DNA of 64,000 bases, taken from assembly GCF_900111765.1 (NCBI RefSeq), contig NZ_FOIB01000011.1:248001-312000 (forward strand), written 5' to 3'. Positions within the stretch are counted from its first letter, which is position 1; the number at the start of each line of letters is the position of its first letter. The notes below the pieces were generated by a model, which was not told the origin of the DNA, made no database searches, and worked only from the letters and a program-made list of their open reading frames with translations. Shown here piece by piece: positions 1 through 8,143 of this stretch. This stretch comes from Myxococcus fulvus. GTDB lineage: Bacteria; Myxococcota; Myxococcia; Myxococcales; Myxococcaceae. The translations under genes were made by a program, and so were the position numbers.

Positions 1-1
1 C

Positions 2-1600
2 GTCCTCTTCGTCGACGAGCAGATCTACCGCGAGCTGCCGTGCTTCCTCGTCGCCACCGTGGACAAGTTCGCCATGCTGCCGTGGCGTGGAGAGACGGGC
101 CTGCTCTTCGGTCGTGTCCTCGGTCGCACCGGCAAGCGCTTCGTCGGTCCGTGCAACGATGCCGCGGACGTGAGGGCGGCGCTCGTGATGCTCCCGAAGG
201 GACTGCCTCCCCCGGAGCTCATCGTGCAGGACGAACTGCACCTCATCTCCGGCCCGCTGGGCTCCATGGTGGGCCTCTACGAAGGCGCCGTCCTGACGCT
301 CGCGCCCCGGGCGAAGTTGGTGGCCTCCACCGCCACCGTCCGCCGCTCCCGGCAACAAGTCAGTCGCCTCTATGGCCGGGACGTCGCGCTCTTCCCTCCG
401 CCCGGTGTGGATGCCTCCGAGACGTTCTTCGCCTCCGTGGGCAAGAAGGGCGCGCGCCAATACCTGGGCGTGGCGGCGCCCGGGCGGCCCATGAAGGCCC
501 TCCTGCTGCGCGTCTATGTCAGCCTGCTCGCGGCCGCCGCGCGCGGAGAACAACTCCACGGCGCCGTGAACGCGGACCCGTACCTGACGCTCGTCGGCTA
601 CTTCAACAGCCTGCGCGAGCTGGGCGGCATGCGCCGGCTGGTCGAGGACGAGGTGCGCCGACTGGTGATGGACCGCGTCCGCCGTCGTCCCGAGGACTTC
701 GGCAAGGACGCCGAGCATCCCTGGTACCGCGGCAGGACCATCCGCGGCGAGCCCATCGAACTCACCAGCCGGGAGAAGACCGCCGACATCAAGGCCTCGA
801 AGAACCGCCTGGAGCTCACGCACGGCCTGCCCCAGAGCATCGACGTCGTGCTCGCCAGCAACATGATCTCCGTCGGCGTGGACATCGACCGGCTGGGGCT
901 CATGGTCGTGGCGGGACAACCCAAGACGACCAGCGAGTACATCCAGGCGTCCAGCCGCGTGGGCCGCAAGCTGAACAAGCCCGGCCTCGTGGTGACGTGT
1001 CTGAACGCAGCCAAGCCCAGAGACCGCAGCCACTACGAGCGCTTCGGGACCTACCACGAGTCGTTCTATCGCTTCGTCGAAGCCACCTCGGTGACGCCCT
1101 TCTCGGCGCCGGCGCTCGACCGGGGGCTCGCGGGCGTGGTGGTGGCGCTGGGCCGGCTGCTGGACACATCCATGACCGCGCCCCTGGAGTGGAAGTCCCT
1201 GCAGGCGCACCGCGACGTGCTGGAGCAAGCGCTCGAGACCCTGGCGAAGCGCGCGGGCCGAGGACTGTCCACGGAAGAGGCGGAGCGCGCCAGCGACATC
1301 GTGATGCAGCGCGCGCGAGGCCTGCTCGACTCGTGGCACAACATCATCGAGCAGGCGAAGAAGGACGCCGCCCAGCGCGCGTACTCGCCCTACGACCCGG
1401 AGGGAAAGGGGCTCAAGCCCCTGCTGCGCGGCTTCCTGGACCGCACCGAGAACCTCACCCAGGACGAGCTCAAGTTCGAGGCGCCCACGTCCATGCGTGA
1501 CGTGGAGTCCTCGGTGCACCTGTGGATTTCACGGCAACCCCTGGGCGGCTACCGCGCCCCGAAGGCCGCGACGGAGGAGGTGGCGCATGACGAACCGTAG
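2..1600 (+). CDS. drmA: DISARM helicase DrmA, C-terminal part (5' end outside window)
   Basis: The reading frame is open from base 2, so 532 residues of a larger protein are visible. DrmA is the SNF2-like/DEXH helicase of the DISARM anti-phage system, which with DrmB recognises incoming DNA. Seen here: a DELH box (VQDELHLISG, Asp at visible residue 77), a STATVRRS motif III-like segment, and a motif VI-like QASSRVGR late in the helicase C-terminal domain. The tail after about residue 350 is charged and helical. The stop lies inside the next gene: 14 bases overlap with drmB, indicating translational coupling. The helicase Walker A and any upstream drmD or methylase are beyond the edge. The call rests on the motifs and on the drmB partner. 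Confidence 0.85.
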   Translation, partial: VLFVDEQIYRELPCFLVATVDKFAMLPWRGETGLLFGRVLGRTGKRFVGPCNDAADVRAALVMLPKGLPPPELIVQDELHLISGPLGSMVGLYEGAVLTLAPRAKLVASTATVRRSRQQVSRLYGRDVALFPPPGVDASETFFASVGKKGARQYLGVAAPGRPMKALLLRVYVSLLAAAARGEQLHGAVNADPYLTLVGYFNSLRELGGMRRLVEDEVRRLVMDRVRRRPEDFGKDAEHPWYRGRTIRGEPIELTSREKTADIKASKNRLELTHGLPQSIDVVLASNMISVGVDIDRLGLMVVAGQPKTTSEYIQASSRVGRKLNKPGLVVTCLNAAKPRDRSHYERFGTYHESFYRFVEATSVTPFSAPALDRGLAGVVVALGRLLDTSMTAPLEWKSLQAHRDVLEQALETLAKRAGRGLSTEEAERASDIVMQRARGLLDSWHNIIEQAKKDAAQRAYSPYDPEGKGLKPLLRGFLDRTENLTQDELKFEAPTSMRDVESSVHLWISRQPLGGYRAPKAATEEVAHDEP

Positions 1601-3434
1601 GAAGTGGACCCGGGCCCGCTCGACGCGGCCGCCGGATGGGCGCGTGCGTCAGAGCCAGGTGGTCTCCACCTTCGGTCCGGGCAGCATGCTGGACCTGCTG
1701 AACGACGCGGTCCTCGTGGGCGGCCTGGACTTCTGGCGCCTCAAGGGGCAGGGCGAGGTGGTCAACGAGCCACGGCTCTTGGAGATCGTCGAACCGCTCT
1801 ACCACCGCAACAAGTGGCCGCTCAGCAAGGAGGCCCCCTTCCGCAAGCCCCCCGCTGGGGATGAGCGGGAACCGACGGAGTCCTGCGGCATCCAGGTGTA
1901 TGAGTTTCCGCGCTGGTTCGTCTGCCAGAACCCCCACTGCCGCACGCTGGTGCGGGCCAACAGCCTGGAGCGTGTGAACCAGGAGTACCGCCACCGCTGC
2001 GCGGGTGGGGACGCGAAGCCCGAGCGCTGCGTGCCGGTGCGCTTCGTCTCGGCCTGTCCTCGGGGGCACCTGTCGGACATCGACTGGACCTGGTGGACAC
2101 ACGAGCGCAAGCCTTGCGACGCCCCACAGCTCAAGCTCGAGGAGGGCGTGAGCGGTGACTTCAGTGACATCGAGGTTGTGTGCTCGACGTGCGGCAAGCG
2201 CAGGCGCCTCATCGACATGACCCACAAGGAGCAGCAGGACCGCTGCGAAGGGGAGCGGCCCTGGCTGGGATTGGAGGCGCGGGAGCGCTGCGACGAGAAG
2301 CAGCGACTGCTGGTCCGCACCGCCAGCAACGGCTACTTCGCGCAGACCACCAGCGCCATCACCATCCCTGAACCGGAGTCGCTCCGACGCAAGGTGCAGT
2401 CCGCGTGGAGCATCCTCCAGTCCGCCACCGCGGAGACGCTGCCAGCCTTCCGGACCATCGCCCAGGTGCGGGCGGCGCTCGGCTCCGCCTCCGACTCGGA
2501 GGTGCTGGCGGCCATCACCGCGGAGCGCGAGCACTCGCCCGAAGCCGTCCCGGAGATTCGCACCGCGGAGTGGCTCCAATTCCTCTCCCAGCCCCAGGAG
2601 AAGCCTGGCGAGATGCCCAGGGACCGCACCGAGGTCTTCTGGGCCCGGCGCATCGCTCGGCCCCAGGGACTGCCCCCGCTGGTCGAACGCGTGGTGCTGG
2701 CGCGACGGCTGCGGGAGGTCCAGGCCCAGGTGGGCTTCACGCGGCTGGAGCCCCTGACGAAGGACCTCCAGGGCCGCTACGACCTGGACGTGGCGCTCGC
2801 GCCGATGTCGCTCCACCGGGACTGGGTCCCCGTCACGGAGATGCAGGGCGAGGGCATGTTGCTGGTGCTCGACGAGCAGCAGGTGCACGCCTGGGAGCTG
2901 TCCGAGCCCGTGCTGCGGCGCGAGGAGGTGCTCCGGGCCGGATATGAGCGCTGGAAGCAGGGCTCCGGCTCGAAGCTCCCTTTCCCGGGCGTGCGGCTGT
3001 ACCTGCTCCATTCCCTGGCGCACCTGTTGATGACGCAGGTGGCGCTGGAGTGTGGCTATCCCGCGAGCTCCATCCGCGAGCGGCTCTACTGCGCGCCGCA
3101 CAACGACGCCGTCCCCATGGCGGGCATCCTGTTGATGACAGGCACCACGGGCGCGGAAGGCACGCTGGGGGGCCTGGTGGAGGAGGGGAGGCGACTGGGG
3201 CAGCACCTCGCCCGGGCGCTGGAGGACGCGCGCCTGTGCTCCAACGACCCCGTCTGCGCGCATCACGAACCCACGGGCCGTGACGACCGCGACCTCGAGG
3301 GCGCCGCGTGCCACGGGTGCCTCTTCCTCCCGGAGTGCTCCTGCGAGCGCTTCAACCAGTACCTCGACCGCGCGCTCGTCGTGCCCACGCTGGGCCATGA
3401 GGACGTCGCCTTCCTGAAGACGCCGTGGACCTGA
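1587..3434 (+). CDS. drmB: DISARM DUF1998 protein DrmB
   Basis: 615 residues from ATG 1587, chosen because GGAGGAGG lies just upstream and the start overlaps the end of drmA. DrmB proteins are DUF1998 partners of DrmA in DISARM. Seen: the family-typical N-terminus (VVSTFGPGSMLDLL), paired cysteines in the middle (CQNPHC, CSTCGK) that could bind zinc, and a C-terminal DUF1998 segment with ERLYCAPHND, GAACHGCLFLPECSCERF and conserved aromatic residues. DISARM loci usually continue with drmC (phospholipase D-like). Here the next gene begins 483 bases downstream and is a secreted EGF protein, so drmC is missing, elsewhere or upstream. Family and pairing are clear; whether the system is functional cannot be judged from this fragment. 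Confidence 0.87.
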   Translation: MTNRRKWTRARSTRPPDGRVRQSQVVSTFGPGSMLDLLNDAVLVGGLDFWRLKGQGEVVNEPRLLEIVEPLYHRNKWPLSKEAPFRKPPAGDEREPTESCGIQVYEFPRWFVCQNPHCRTLVRANSLERVNQEYRHRCAGGDAKPERCVPVRFVSACPRGHLSDIDWTWWTHERKPCDAPQLKLEEGVSGDFSDIEVVCSTCGKRRRLIDMTHKEQQDRCEGERPWLGLEARERCDEKQRLLVRTASNGYFAQTTSAITIPEPESLRRKVQSAWSILQSATAETLPAFRTIAQVRAALGSASDSEVLAAITAEREHSPEAVPEIRTAEWLQFLSQPQEKPGEMPRDRTEVFWARRIARPQGLPPLVERVVLARRLREVQAQVGFTRLEPLTKDLQGRYDLDVALAPMSLHRDWVPVTEMQGEGMLLVLDEQQVHAWELSEPVLRREEVLRAGYERWKQGSGSKLPFPGVRLYLLHSLAHLLMTQVALECGYPASSIRERLYCAPHNDAVPMAGILLMTGTTGAEGTLGGLVEEGRRLGQHLARALEDARLCSNDPVCAHHEPTGRDDRDLEGAACHGCLFLPECSCERFNQYLDRALVVPTLGHEDVAFLKTPWT

Positions 3435-3494
3435 GGGGCGTGGCGTCCGTGGACCTGGAACATGCCCAGCGGTGCTGTCGGCCCCGGTTCACCA

Positions 3495-3521
3495 CGGGCG
3501 CCTGAGCCGGCACGGCGCCCG
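3495..3521 (+). terminator. GC hairpin after drmB
   Basis: Eight-base perfect arms CGGGCGCC and GGCGCCCG with an 11-base loop, 61 bases after the drmB stop. There is no T-run, as is common in high-G+C genomes. Could end the drmAB transcript. Confidence 0.4.
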
Positions 3522-3571
3522 ATGGAGTTCAAACCCAGTCAAGGAAATGGGACTGCGGTAGGAGGACTCGG

Positions 3572-3589
3572 CCCCGCAGAGATGCGGGG
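3572..3589 (+). terminator. Short hairpin with GNRA-type loop
   Basis: CCCCGCA-GAGA-TGCGGGG is a perfect seven-base stem closed by a GAGA (GNRA-class) tetraloop. It is the second hairpin in the drmB downstream gap and could be a terminator or part of a structured leader. The rest of the gap (3590-3917) is less G+C-rich than its surroundings and holds no convincing gene. It presumably carries the promoter of the EGF gene. Confidence 0.35.
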
Positions 3590-3917
3590 TTGATGATGAC
3601 ACTCACCCGCAGAATCTTCACTTGTTTCATTGGCGAATCATCTGTCGCCACAGGGTATTTCCTGCCCCGCGTCGAACGTGATGGGGTTGAGCAGGGCCTG
3701 TACGAAGGTCGCGGTGGGAAGACTGCCGTCACTGTGCGAGACCGAGAGGCTCCGGCCGCGGCGTGAAGTATTGTCTGTTGAAAATGGGCGTGATGCTGTA
3801 GTCTTGTTTGCTGTGGGTGAACCCAGACGCGCCCACGAACAACAACAGTCTGCTGGATGCCCGCGACCTCCGCGCAGCTCGTCGCGAGGCCGTGGTGCGT
3901 CCGTTCAGGGGGACTCA

Positions 3918-6179
3918 ATGAGACGTCCATTTTCTTCTTTTCTCGTCATGCTCGCGGGGGCGGGTCTGATCGGCCTCAGCGGCGGTTGCAGCCCCGTCTC
4001 CGACGGAGACGATGACGCGCACGTCGGTTCGGCCGACTCCGCTCTCTCCGCCGAGCAGTGTGATTACTTTGATGTCAAAGGCAAGGTCCACATCTGTCAC
4101 AGGACGAGCTCGGCGACGCATCCCTATACGATTGTCCGGGTGAGTGAGCAGGCGTGTATCAACGCGCACAGCGCTCACGACGGCGACTACATCACGAGCC
4201 TCGACCCGACCTCGCCACTCTACGACCCGACGTGCAGTGGCCAGGGATGCCTGCCCGTGAACGCGCCCTGCGACGCCACGGTTCCCTGTTGCGATGGCCT
4301 CTCGTGCCAGAGCGGCACCTGCGTCGACGTCAACGAGTGCGCCGCCGGGACCGACAACTGCGACGAGAACGCCACCTGCACCAACACCGTGGGCTCCTTC
4401 ACCTGCGCCTGCAACCCGGGATACGAGGGCGACGGTGTGACGTGCACCAACATCGACGAGTGCGCCCCGAATCCGTGCCAGAACGGCGGCACCTGCACCG
4501 ACGGCGTCAACAGCTACACGTGCGCGTGCCCTCCCGGCTACACGGGCACCAACTGTGAGATCAACATCGATGAGTGCACCCCGAACCCGTGCCAGAACGG
4601 CGGCGCCTGCACCGACGGCGTCAACAGCTACACGTGCGCGTGCCCTCCCGGCTACACGGGCACCAACTGTGAGATCAACATCGACGAGTGCGCCCCGAAT
4701 CCGTGCCAGAACGGCGGCGCCTGCACCGACGGCGTCAACAGCTACACGTGCGCGTGCCCCCCCGGCTACACGGGCACCAACTGTGAGATCAACATCGACG
4801 AGTGCACCCCGAACCCGTGCCAGAACGGTGGCTCCTGCACCGACGGCGTCAACAGCTACACGTGCACGTGCGCGCCCACCTACGAGGGGCCCCAGTGCCA
4901 GTCCTGTTCCGGCACCCTGGGGGACTGCAATGGCACCTCGGCCGACGGCTGCGAGGTGAACCTCCAGAGCGACGCCAACAGCTGCGGCGCCTGCGGCATC
5001 GTGTGCTCGACGGGGCAGATCTGCTCGAACGGCGCCTGCCAGGCCACTCCTCCCGGCCAGGTCCCCGGCACGCCCGTCAGTTCCCCCGCGAACCACAACC
5101 CGCTGGCCCCCGCGGTCGCCGATGTGAATCGTGACGGCAAGCTCGACATCCTGGTGGCCAACGCCGAATCGGGGTCCATCCTGTTCCCCTCCGGCTCGCT
5201 CTCCGTCTTCCTGGGGAATGGCGACGCGAGCGTCCAGCCGGAGGTCAACTACGGGAGCGCCTCGCTCTCCAGCAACGCGGTCGTCGCCGTGGACGTGGAT
5301 GGCGACGGGTGGCTCGACGCCGTCACCGTCGACGGTCAGACCAATCTGCTCCTCAGCAACGGAACCATCAGCGTCTACAAGAACCTGGGCCCGAGCGCGC
5401 CCGGGACCTTCGGCGCGCCGGCGAGCTTCACCACCGGCACCCCGGGCTCCGTGCACCTCTGCTCTGGCGACTTCAACCAGGACGGAGTGGCTGACATCGC
5501 CACGACCAGTGTGACGCTGAGCCAGGTGAGCGTGCTCTTCGGCACCGGCGCGGGCAACTTCGGCGCGCCCACGTTCATCGGCATCTCGGGAACGGGCGGC
5601 GCGCAGTCGACCATCGCCTGCCGTGACCTGAACGGTGATGGCTTCTCCGACCTCGTCGTGACGAGCCCCGCCACCGCGCGCCTGTCGGTCCTCATCAACC
5701 AGGGCAATGGCTCGTTTGCCCCGCCCGTCGCCTACAGCAACAGCGCGAGCGGCCAGACGGCGGGCATCGCGTTCGGTGATGCCGACGGCGATGGCAGGCT
5801 CGACATCCTCTCGAACGGCGCGGCGGGCCGGTTCCTCTTCTTCTTCAAGGGGAACGGCAACGGCACCTTCGCGAGCGGCGTTGGGTCCACCGCCGCGCCC
5901 ACGACGGCCGCCAACTCGGCGCTGGGGGTCGTGGCCGCGGACTTCAATGGTGATGGCAAGCTCGATGCCTACATCCTCGTGACCACGGCCTCGGGCGGCG
6001 TCCGCCCGATGACCGGCAATGGCTCCGGAGGCTTCACCTCGGGCACCGTCGTCACGACCGGCGCCTCGCCTGGCCTCAACGCCATCGCCACCGCGGACAT
6101 GGACGCGGATGGGTACGCGGACCTGATCCTGACCAACAGGGGCTCCGGCACCGTGACCGTGGTCCCCAACGGACTGTGA
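3918..6179 (+). CDS. Secreted lipoprotein with EGF repeats and FG-GAP/VCBS beta-propeller
   Basis: 753 residues from ATG 3918, which follows a CAGGGGG ribosome site and opens a signal peptide ending in a lipobox (SGGC). The frame is open further upstream, but that translation looks non-coding. After a short Cys-containing module come a calcium-binding EGF domain (DVNEC...) and four nearly identical 38-residue EGF modules (about residues 180-331). A DCNGTSADGCEVNL / CGACGIVC segment typical of large delta-proteobacterial surface proteins follows. The second half has FG-GAP/VCBS-type motifs such as DVNRDGKLD, DVDGDGWLD, DLNGDGFSD and DADGDGRLD, which imply a calcium-binding beta-propeller. Likely a surface or extracellular adhesive or binding protein; ligand unknown. 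It stands alone, with a strong hairpin downstream. Confidence 0.8.
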   Translation: MRRPFSSFLVMLAGAGLIGLSGGCSPVSDGDDDAHVGSADSALSAEQCDYFDVKGKVHICHRTSSATHPYTIVRVSEQACINAHSAHDGDYITSLDPTSPLYDPTCSGQGCLPVNAPCDATVPCCDGLSCQSGTCVDVNECAAGTDNCDENATCTNTVGSFTCACNPGYEGDGVTCTNIDECAPNPCQNGGTCTDGVNSYTCACPPGYTGTNCEINIDECTPNPCQNGGACTDGVNSYTCACPPGYTGTNCEINIDECAPNPCQNGGACTDGVNSYTCACPPGYTGTNCEINIDECTPNPCQNGGSCTDGVNSYTCTCAPTYEGPQCQSCSGTLGDCNGTSADGCEVNLQSDANSCGACGIVCSTGQICSNGACQATPPGQVPGTPVSSPANHNPLAPAVADVNRDGKLDILVANAESGSILFPSGSLSVFLGNGDASVQPEVNYGSASLSSNAVVAVDVDGDGWLDAVTVDGQTNLLLSNGTISVYKNLGPSAPGTFGAPASFTTGTPGSVHLCSGDFNQDGVADIATTSVTLSQVSVLFGTGAGNFGAPTFIGISGTGGAQSTIACRDLNGDGFSDLVVTSPATARLSVLINQGNGSFAPPVAYSNSASGQTAGIAFGDADGDGRLDILSNGAAGRFLFFFKGNGNGTFASGVGSTAAPTTAANSALGVVAADFNGDGKLDAYILVTTASGGVRPMTGNGSGGFTSGTVVTTGASPGLNAIATADMDADGYADLILTNRGSGTVTVVPNGL
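4455..4910 (+). repeat. Four tandem 114-bp EGF-module repeats
   Basis: Units begin at 4455, 4569, 4683 and 4797, exactly 114 bases (38 codons) apart, each encoding DEC-x-PNPCQNGG...CPPGY-type EGF modules. Copies 1-3 are almost identical at the DNA level; the fourth diverges at its 3' end. Such near identity suggests recent unit duplication and likely copy-number variation. Confidence 0.9.
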
Positions 6180-6237
6180 GGTGCTGTCCGCGATGGGGTG
6201 GGGTGCCCTGATTCCAGCGCGGTCTGGGTAGGGGCGT

Positions 6238-6270
6238 CGGTGCGCCGCGTGCTTCGAGCGCGGCGCACCG
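6238..6270 (+). terminator. Strong GC hairpin after EGF/propeller gene
   Basis: Twelve-base perfect arms CGGTGCGCCGCG and CGCGGCGCACCG with a nine-base loop, 58 bases past the stop at 6179. No T-run. Likely terminator or 3' stabilising structure. Confidence 0.55.
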
Positions 6271-6316
6271 ACTCGCGCCCACGGAGGTGAGGCACGCGAC
6301 GTAAACGAGCGAGGCC

Positions 6317-6448
6317 ACTCGCGTTCCCCTTCACTCCTGTCACGAAATGTCTGCGGAGCAGGCGTGGCGTCTTGCCCATGCGCCCTGAGTCATCGTCCGC
6401 TGAAACACGCGAAAGCCTCTCCTTCCGTCACCCCTGGATGCTGTCCTG
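6317..6448. repeat. Dispersed direct repeat, copy A
   Basis: About 130 bases that align with 7521-7650 in the same orientation. Shared blocks include GGAGCAGGC, GGCGTCTTGCCC, TCATCGTCCG, TGAAACACG and CCCTGGATGCTGT. It lies in the 409-base gap 6180-6588, which holds no convincing gene. The minus strand of both copies would encode the peptide FQRTMTQG, but without a credible start or full frame. Possibly the end of a decayed mobile element or a conserved non-coding element. Confidence 0.7.
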
Positions 6449-6588
6449 AGGTCTCCTCTGTCCTTGTGTCGCACCAGGCTTTGATGTCGGGTTGACATTG
6501 GGCGCAATGCGTCAAGAGGGTGGCACTTGACCCCAGGTGCGGGCCCGCAGTTGGATTCGAGGGCTACAACTGCAACGGGGTTTCCATC

Positions 6589-6843
6589 ATGGTTCGTCGT
6601 GTACTGGCGTTCGCGGCTTTCGTTTCCATCATTGGCTGTGGCGGAGCAGAGGTTGCGGAGGGCACCGAGACCGGCGCCCTCCCCGAGCAGGAGGTGTCCG
6701 CGCAGGCTGTCTCCTGTGAGGCCCGTCAGGGCAAGGTCTGCAGCCCGGAGACGGAGATCAGCTGCACCTGGGCCAACGGCACCTGGGGTTATTGTATGTG
6801 TCAGGCCATTCCCCACAACCGGTGGGTCTGTCTGACCGACTGA
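6589..6843 (+). CDS. Small Cys-containing lipoprotein, unknown function
   Basis: 84 residues starting MVRRVLAFAAFVSIIGC, a short signal peptide with a lipobox (SIIGC), so probably membrane-anchored and exported. The frame is open upstream, but this ATG is the one that yields the signal sequence. The mature part has an acidic linker and then six cysteines (SCEARQGKVCS, SCTWANG, YCMCQ, WVC) in about 45 residues, suggesting disulphides. I do not recognise a family. It is flanked by the two copies of the direct repeat and converges on the next gene across a bidirectional hairpin. Confidence 0.65.
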   Translation: MVRRVLAFAAFVSIIGCGGAEVAEGTETGALPEQEVSAQAVSCEARQGKVCSPETEISCTWANGTWGYCMCQAIPHNRWVCLTD

Positions 6844-6870
6844 GAGGCTCGGCCGAGTCTGGAGAGAGCG

Positions 6871-6905
6871 CTGCCCGCGACGCTCGAAATCGAGGTGGCG
6901 GGCAG
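6871..6905. terminator. Bidirectional hairpin between convergent genes
   Basis: Arms CTGCCCGC (6871-6878) and GCGGGCAG (6898-6905) enclose a smaller CTCGA/TCGAG stem. It sits between the stops of the genes at 6843 and 6932, so it can serve both transcripts. Confidence 0.5.
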
Positions 6906-6931
6906 TGTCCAGTCCTTCTCGTACCCCGTCC

Positions 6932-7453
6932 TCAGAGCAGCTTCGTCACCACCAGCGTGACGGGGCCCGCGACGTCCGTGACGCCCTGGGCCGTGAAGCA
7001 CCCCAGCACATCCGTGTTGAGCAGCGTCAGCGTGCGAACCACCGTCGCACCCAGGAACCGGCCGCTCACCACCGTCCCGGTGAGCACGACGACGGTCTCT
7101 CCCGCGGGATTCGCGTTCACCAGGGTGGTGCCCGACACGATGCTCACCGTGTCATCACTCCACTGGATGTGGATGGTGGAGGTCGCCTGGCCGAACCCAC
7201 AGCCGAGGATGCCATCCGCCTCCGTGGTGGCGATGGCCGAGGGAAGATTCAGCGGCAGCCCCGCACACCCGTGGGTTCCGGTGGCGGAGACGTGGGTCGG
7301 CTTGGCGTCGTTGGTGATGCCCGGCTCGAATTCGGTGACCTCCGCTCCGACACACGCGAGGACGACCGTCTCCGCTCGTGCCTCCGTCGTGACGAACAGG
7401 GCCCATACGAGGAACAACCCAGATACGGACTTGAAGAGGATGGTGGACGTCAT
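6932..7453 (-). CDS. Secreted hypothetical protein
   Basis: 173 residues from ATG 7453, preceded by a GGGAG ribosome site. MTSTILFKSVSGLFLVWALF...TTEARA is a classical signal peptide with cleavage after ARA. The mature domain is Thr/Val-rich and beta-like, with three cysteines (VLACVG, HGCAG, ILGCGFG) and a final LGCFT segment. It resembles small secreted all-beta proteins common in myxobacteria, but I cannot name a family. A longer in-frame start at 7528 is possible; it lies within repeat copy B and gives a non-signal N-terminus, so it is disfavoured. Confidence 0.65.
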   Translation of the reverse strand: MTSTILFKSVSGLFLVWALFVTTEARAETVVLACVGAEVTEFEPGITNDAKPTHVSATGTHGCAGLPLNLPSAIATTEADGILGCGFGQATSTIHIQWSDDTVSIVSGTTLVNANPAGETVVVLTGTVVSGRFLGATVVRTLTLLNTDVLGCFTAQGVTDVAGPVTLVVTKLL

Positions 7454-7520
7454 GACGACTGCTCCCGTTCGAGGTGACGAAGCCCCACGAAGGTGAAGCC
7501 CGTGACGGCAGCGTGTGAGA

Positions 7521-7650
7521 CAACTCACGTCCCCCTTCGCTCCCGTCTCTAAAGCCTACGGAGCAGGCACGGCGTCTTGCCCCTGAGCCCTGTGTCATCG
7601 TCCGTTGAAACACGTGACAGCACCTTCATCCGTTACCCCCTGGATGCTGT
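7521..7650. repeat. Dispersed direct repeat, copy B
   Basis: Second copy of the element at 6317-6448, about 1.2 kb downstream in the same orientation, sitting upstream of the divergent genes at 7453 (minus) and 7675 (plus). Several blocks of 9-13 bases are identical between copies. The segment 7454-7674 otherwise holds no gene. Confidence 0.7.
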
Positions 7651-7674
7651 GCTGGTTCGAAGGTACAGCCCCAC

Positions 7675-8121
7675 ATGCCCCGCACTGCGATGGATGCTTG
7701 TCTGGAGATCTGGCTCCCCGAAGTGAACCTGAACGGGAGCTTCTCTCGGAAGGTTCGAGTCGTGTCCTGGGGAGGAGAGGAGTTCACCGAGGACCTCGGT
7801 GGATGGACTTCGCCTGCTGGGGTGGATCTCCTGGAGAGAGAGCCTCCGGCGCACATCGTGCGCTCGCTGCCAGCGGATTTTGTCACGGCGGGTTGGAAGT
7901 ACCTCCGCGTCGAGGCCGCTGAATGGGACGCGCTCGAGAGCATGCTGCCCGAGCAGTTGAAGCCCGGCGGGCCCTGGGTGGTCATCTTCGAGCCGCACTG
8001 CGACCAACTCGACATGGTCGTTGAAGCGGACCTCGAGCAGGTGTTGCGCCTGCTCGGGCAGGGCGTGCGGAGAGAAGAATCGGCGCTGGGGTTCTTGGCC
8101 TACTGTCGTCCGGCCGTGTAG
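7675..8121 (+). CDS. Hypothetical cytosolic protein
   Basis: Up to 148 residues (MPRTAMDACLEIWLPEVN...). The composition is that of a soluble alpha/beta protein, with plausible codon bias and no signal peptide or membrane segment. The start is uncertain: ATG 7675 and ATG 7690 are both in frame and neither has a clear ribosome site. Two overlapping minus-strand frames read as low-quality translations and were discarded. I recognise no domain. It converges on the lipoprotein gene that ends at 8144. Confidence 0.5.
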   Translation: MPRTAMDACLEIWLPEVNLNGSFSRKVRVVSWGGEEFTEDLGGWTSPAGVDLLEREPPAHIVRSLPADFVTAGWKYLRVEAAEWDALESMLPEQLKPGGPWVVIFEPHCDQLDMVVEADLEQVLRLLGQGVRREESALGFLAYCRPAV

Positions 8122-8143
8122 CAGCACGCCGGGGCCGCGTGGC

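Noticed and set aside
3915-5456. A 513-codon minus-strand frame with regular repeats
   Set aside because: The repeats are the reverse of the EGF modules; no signal peptide or domain.
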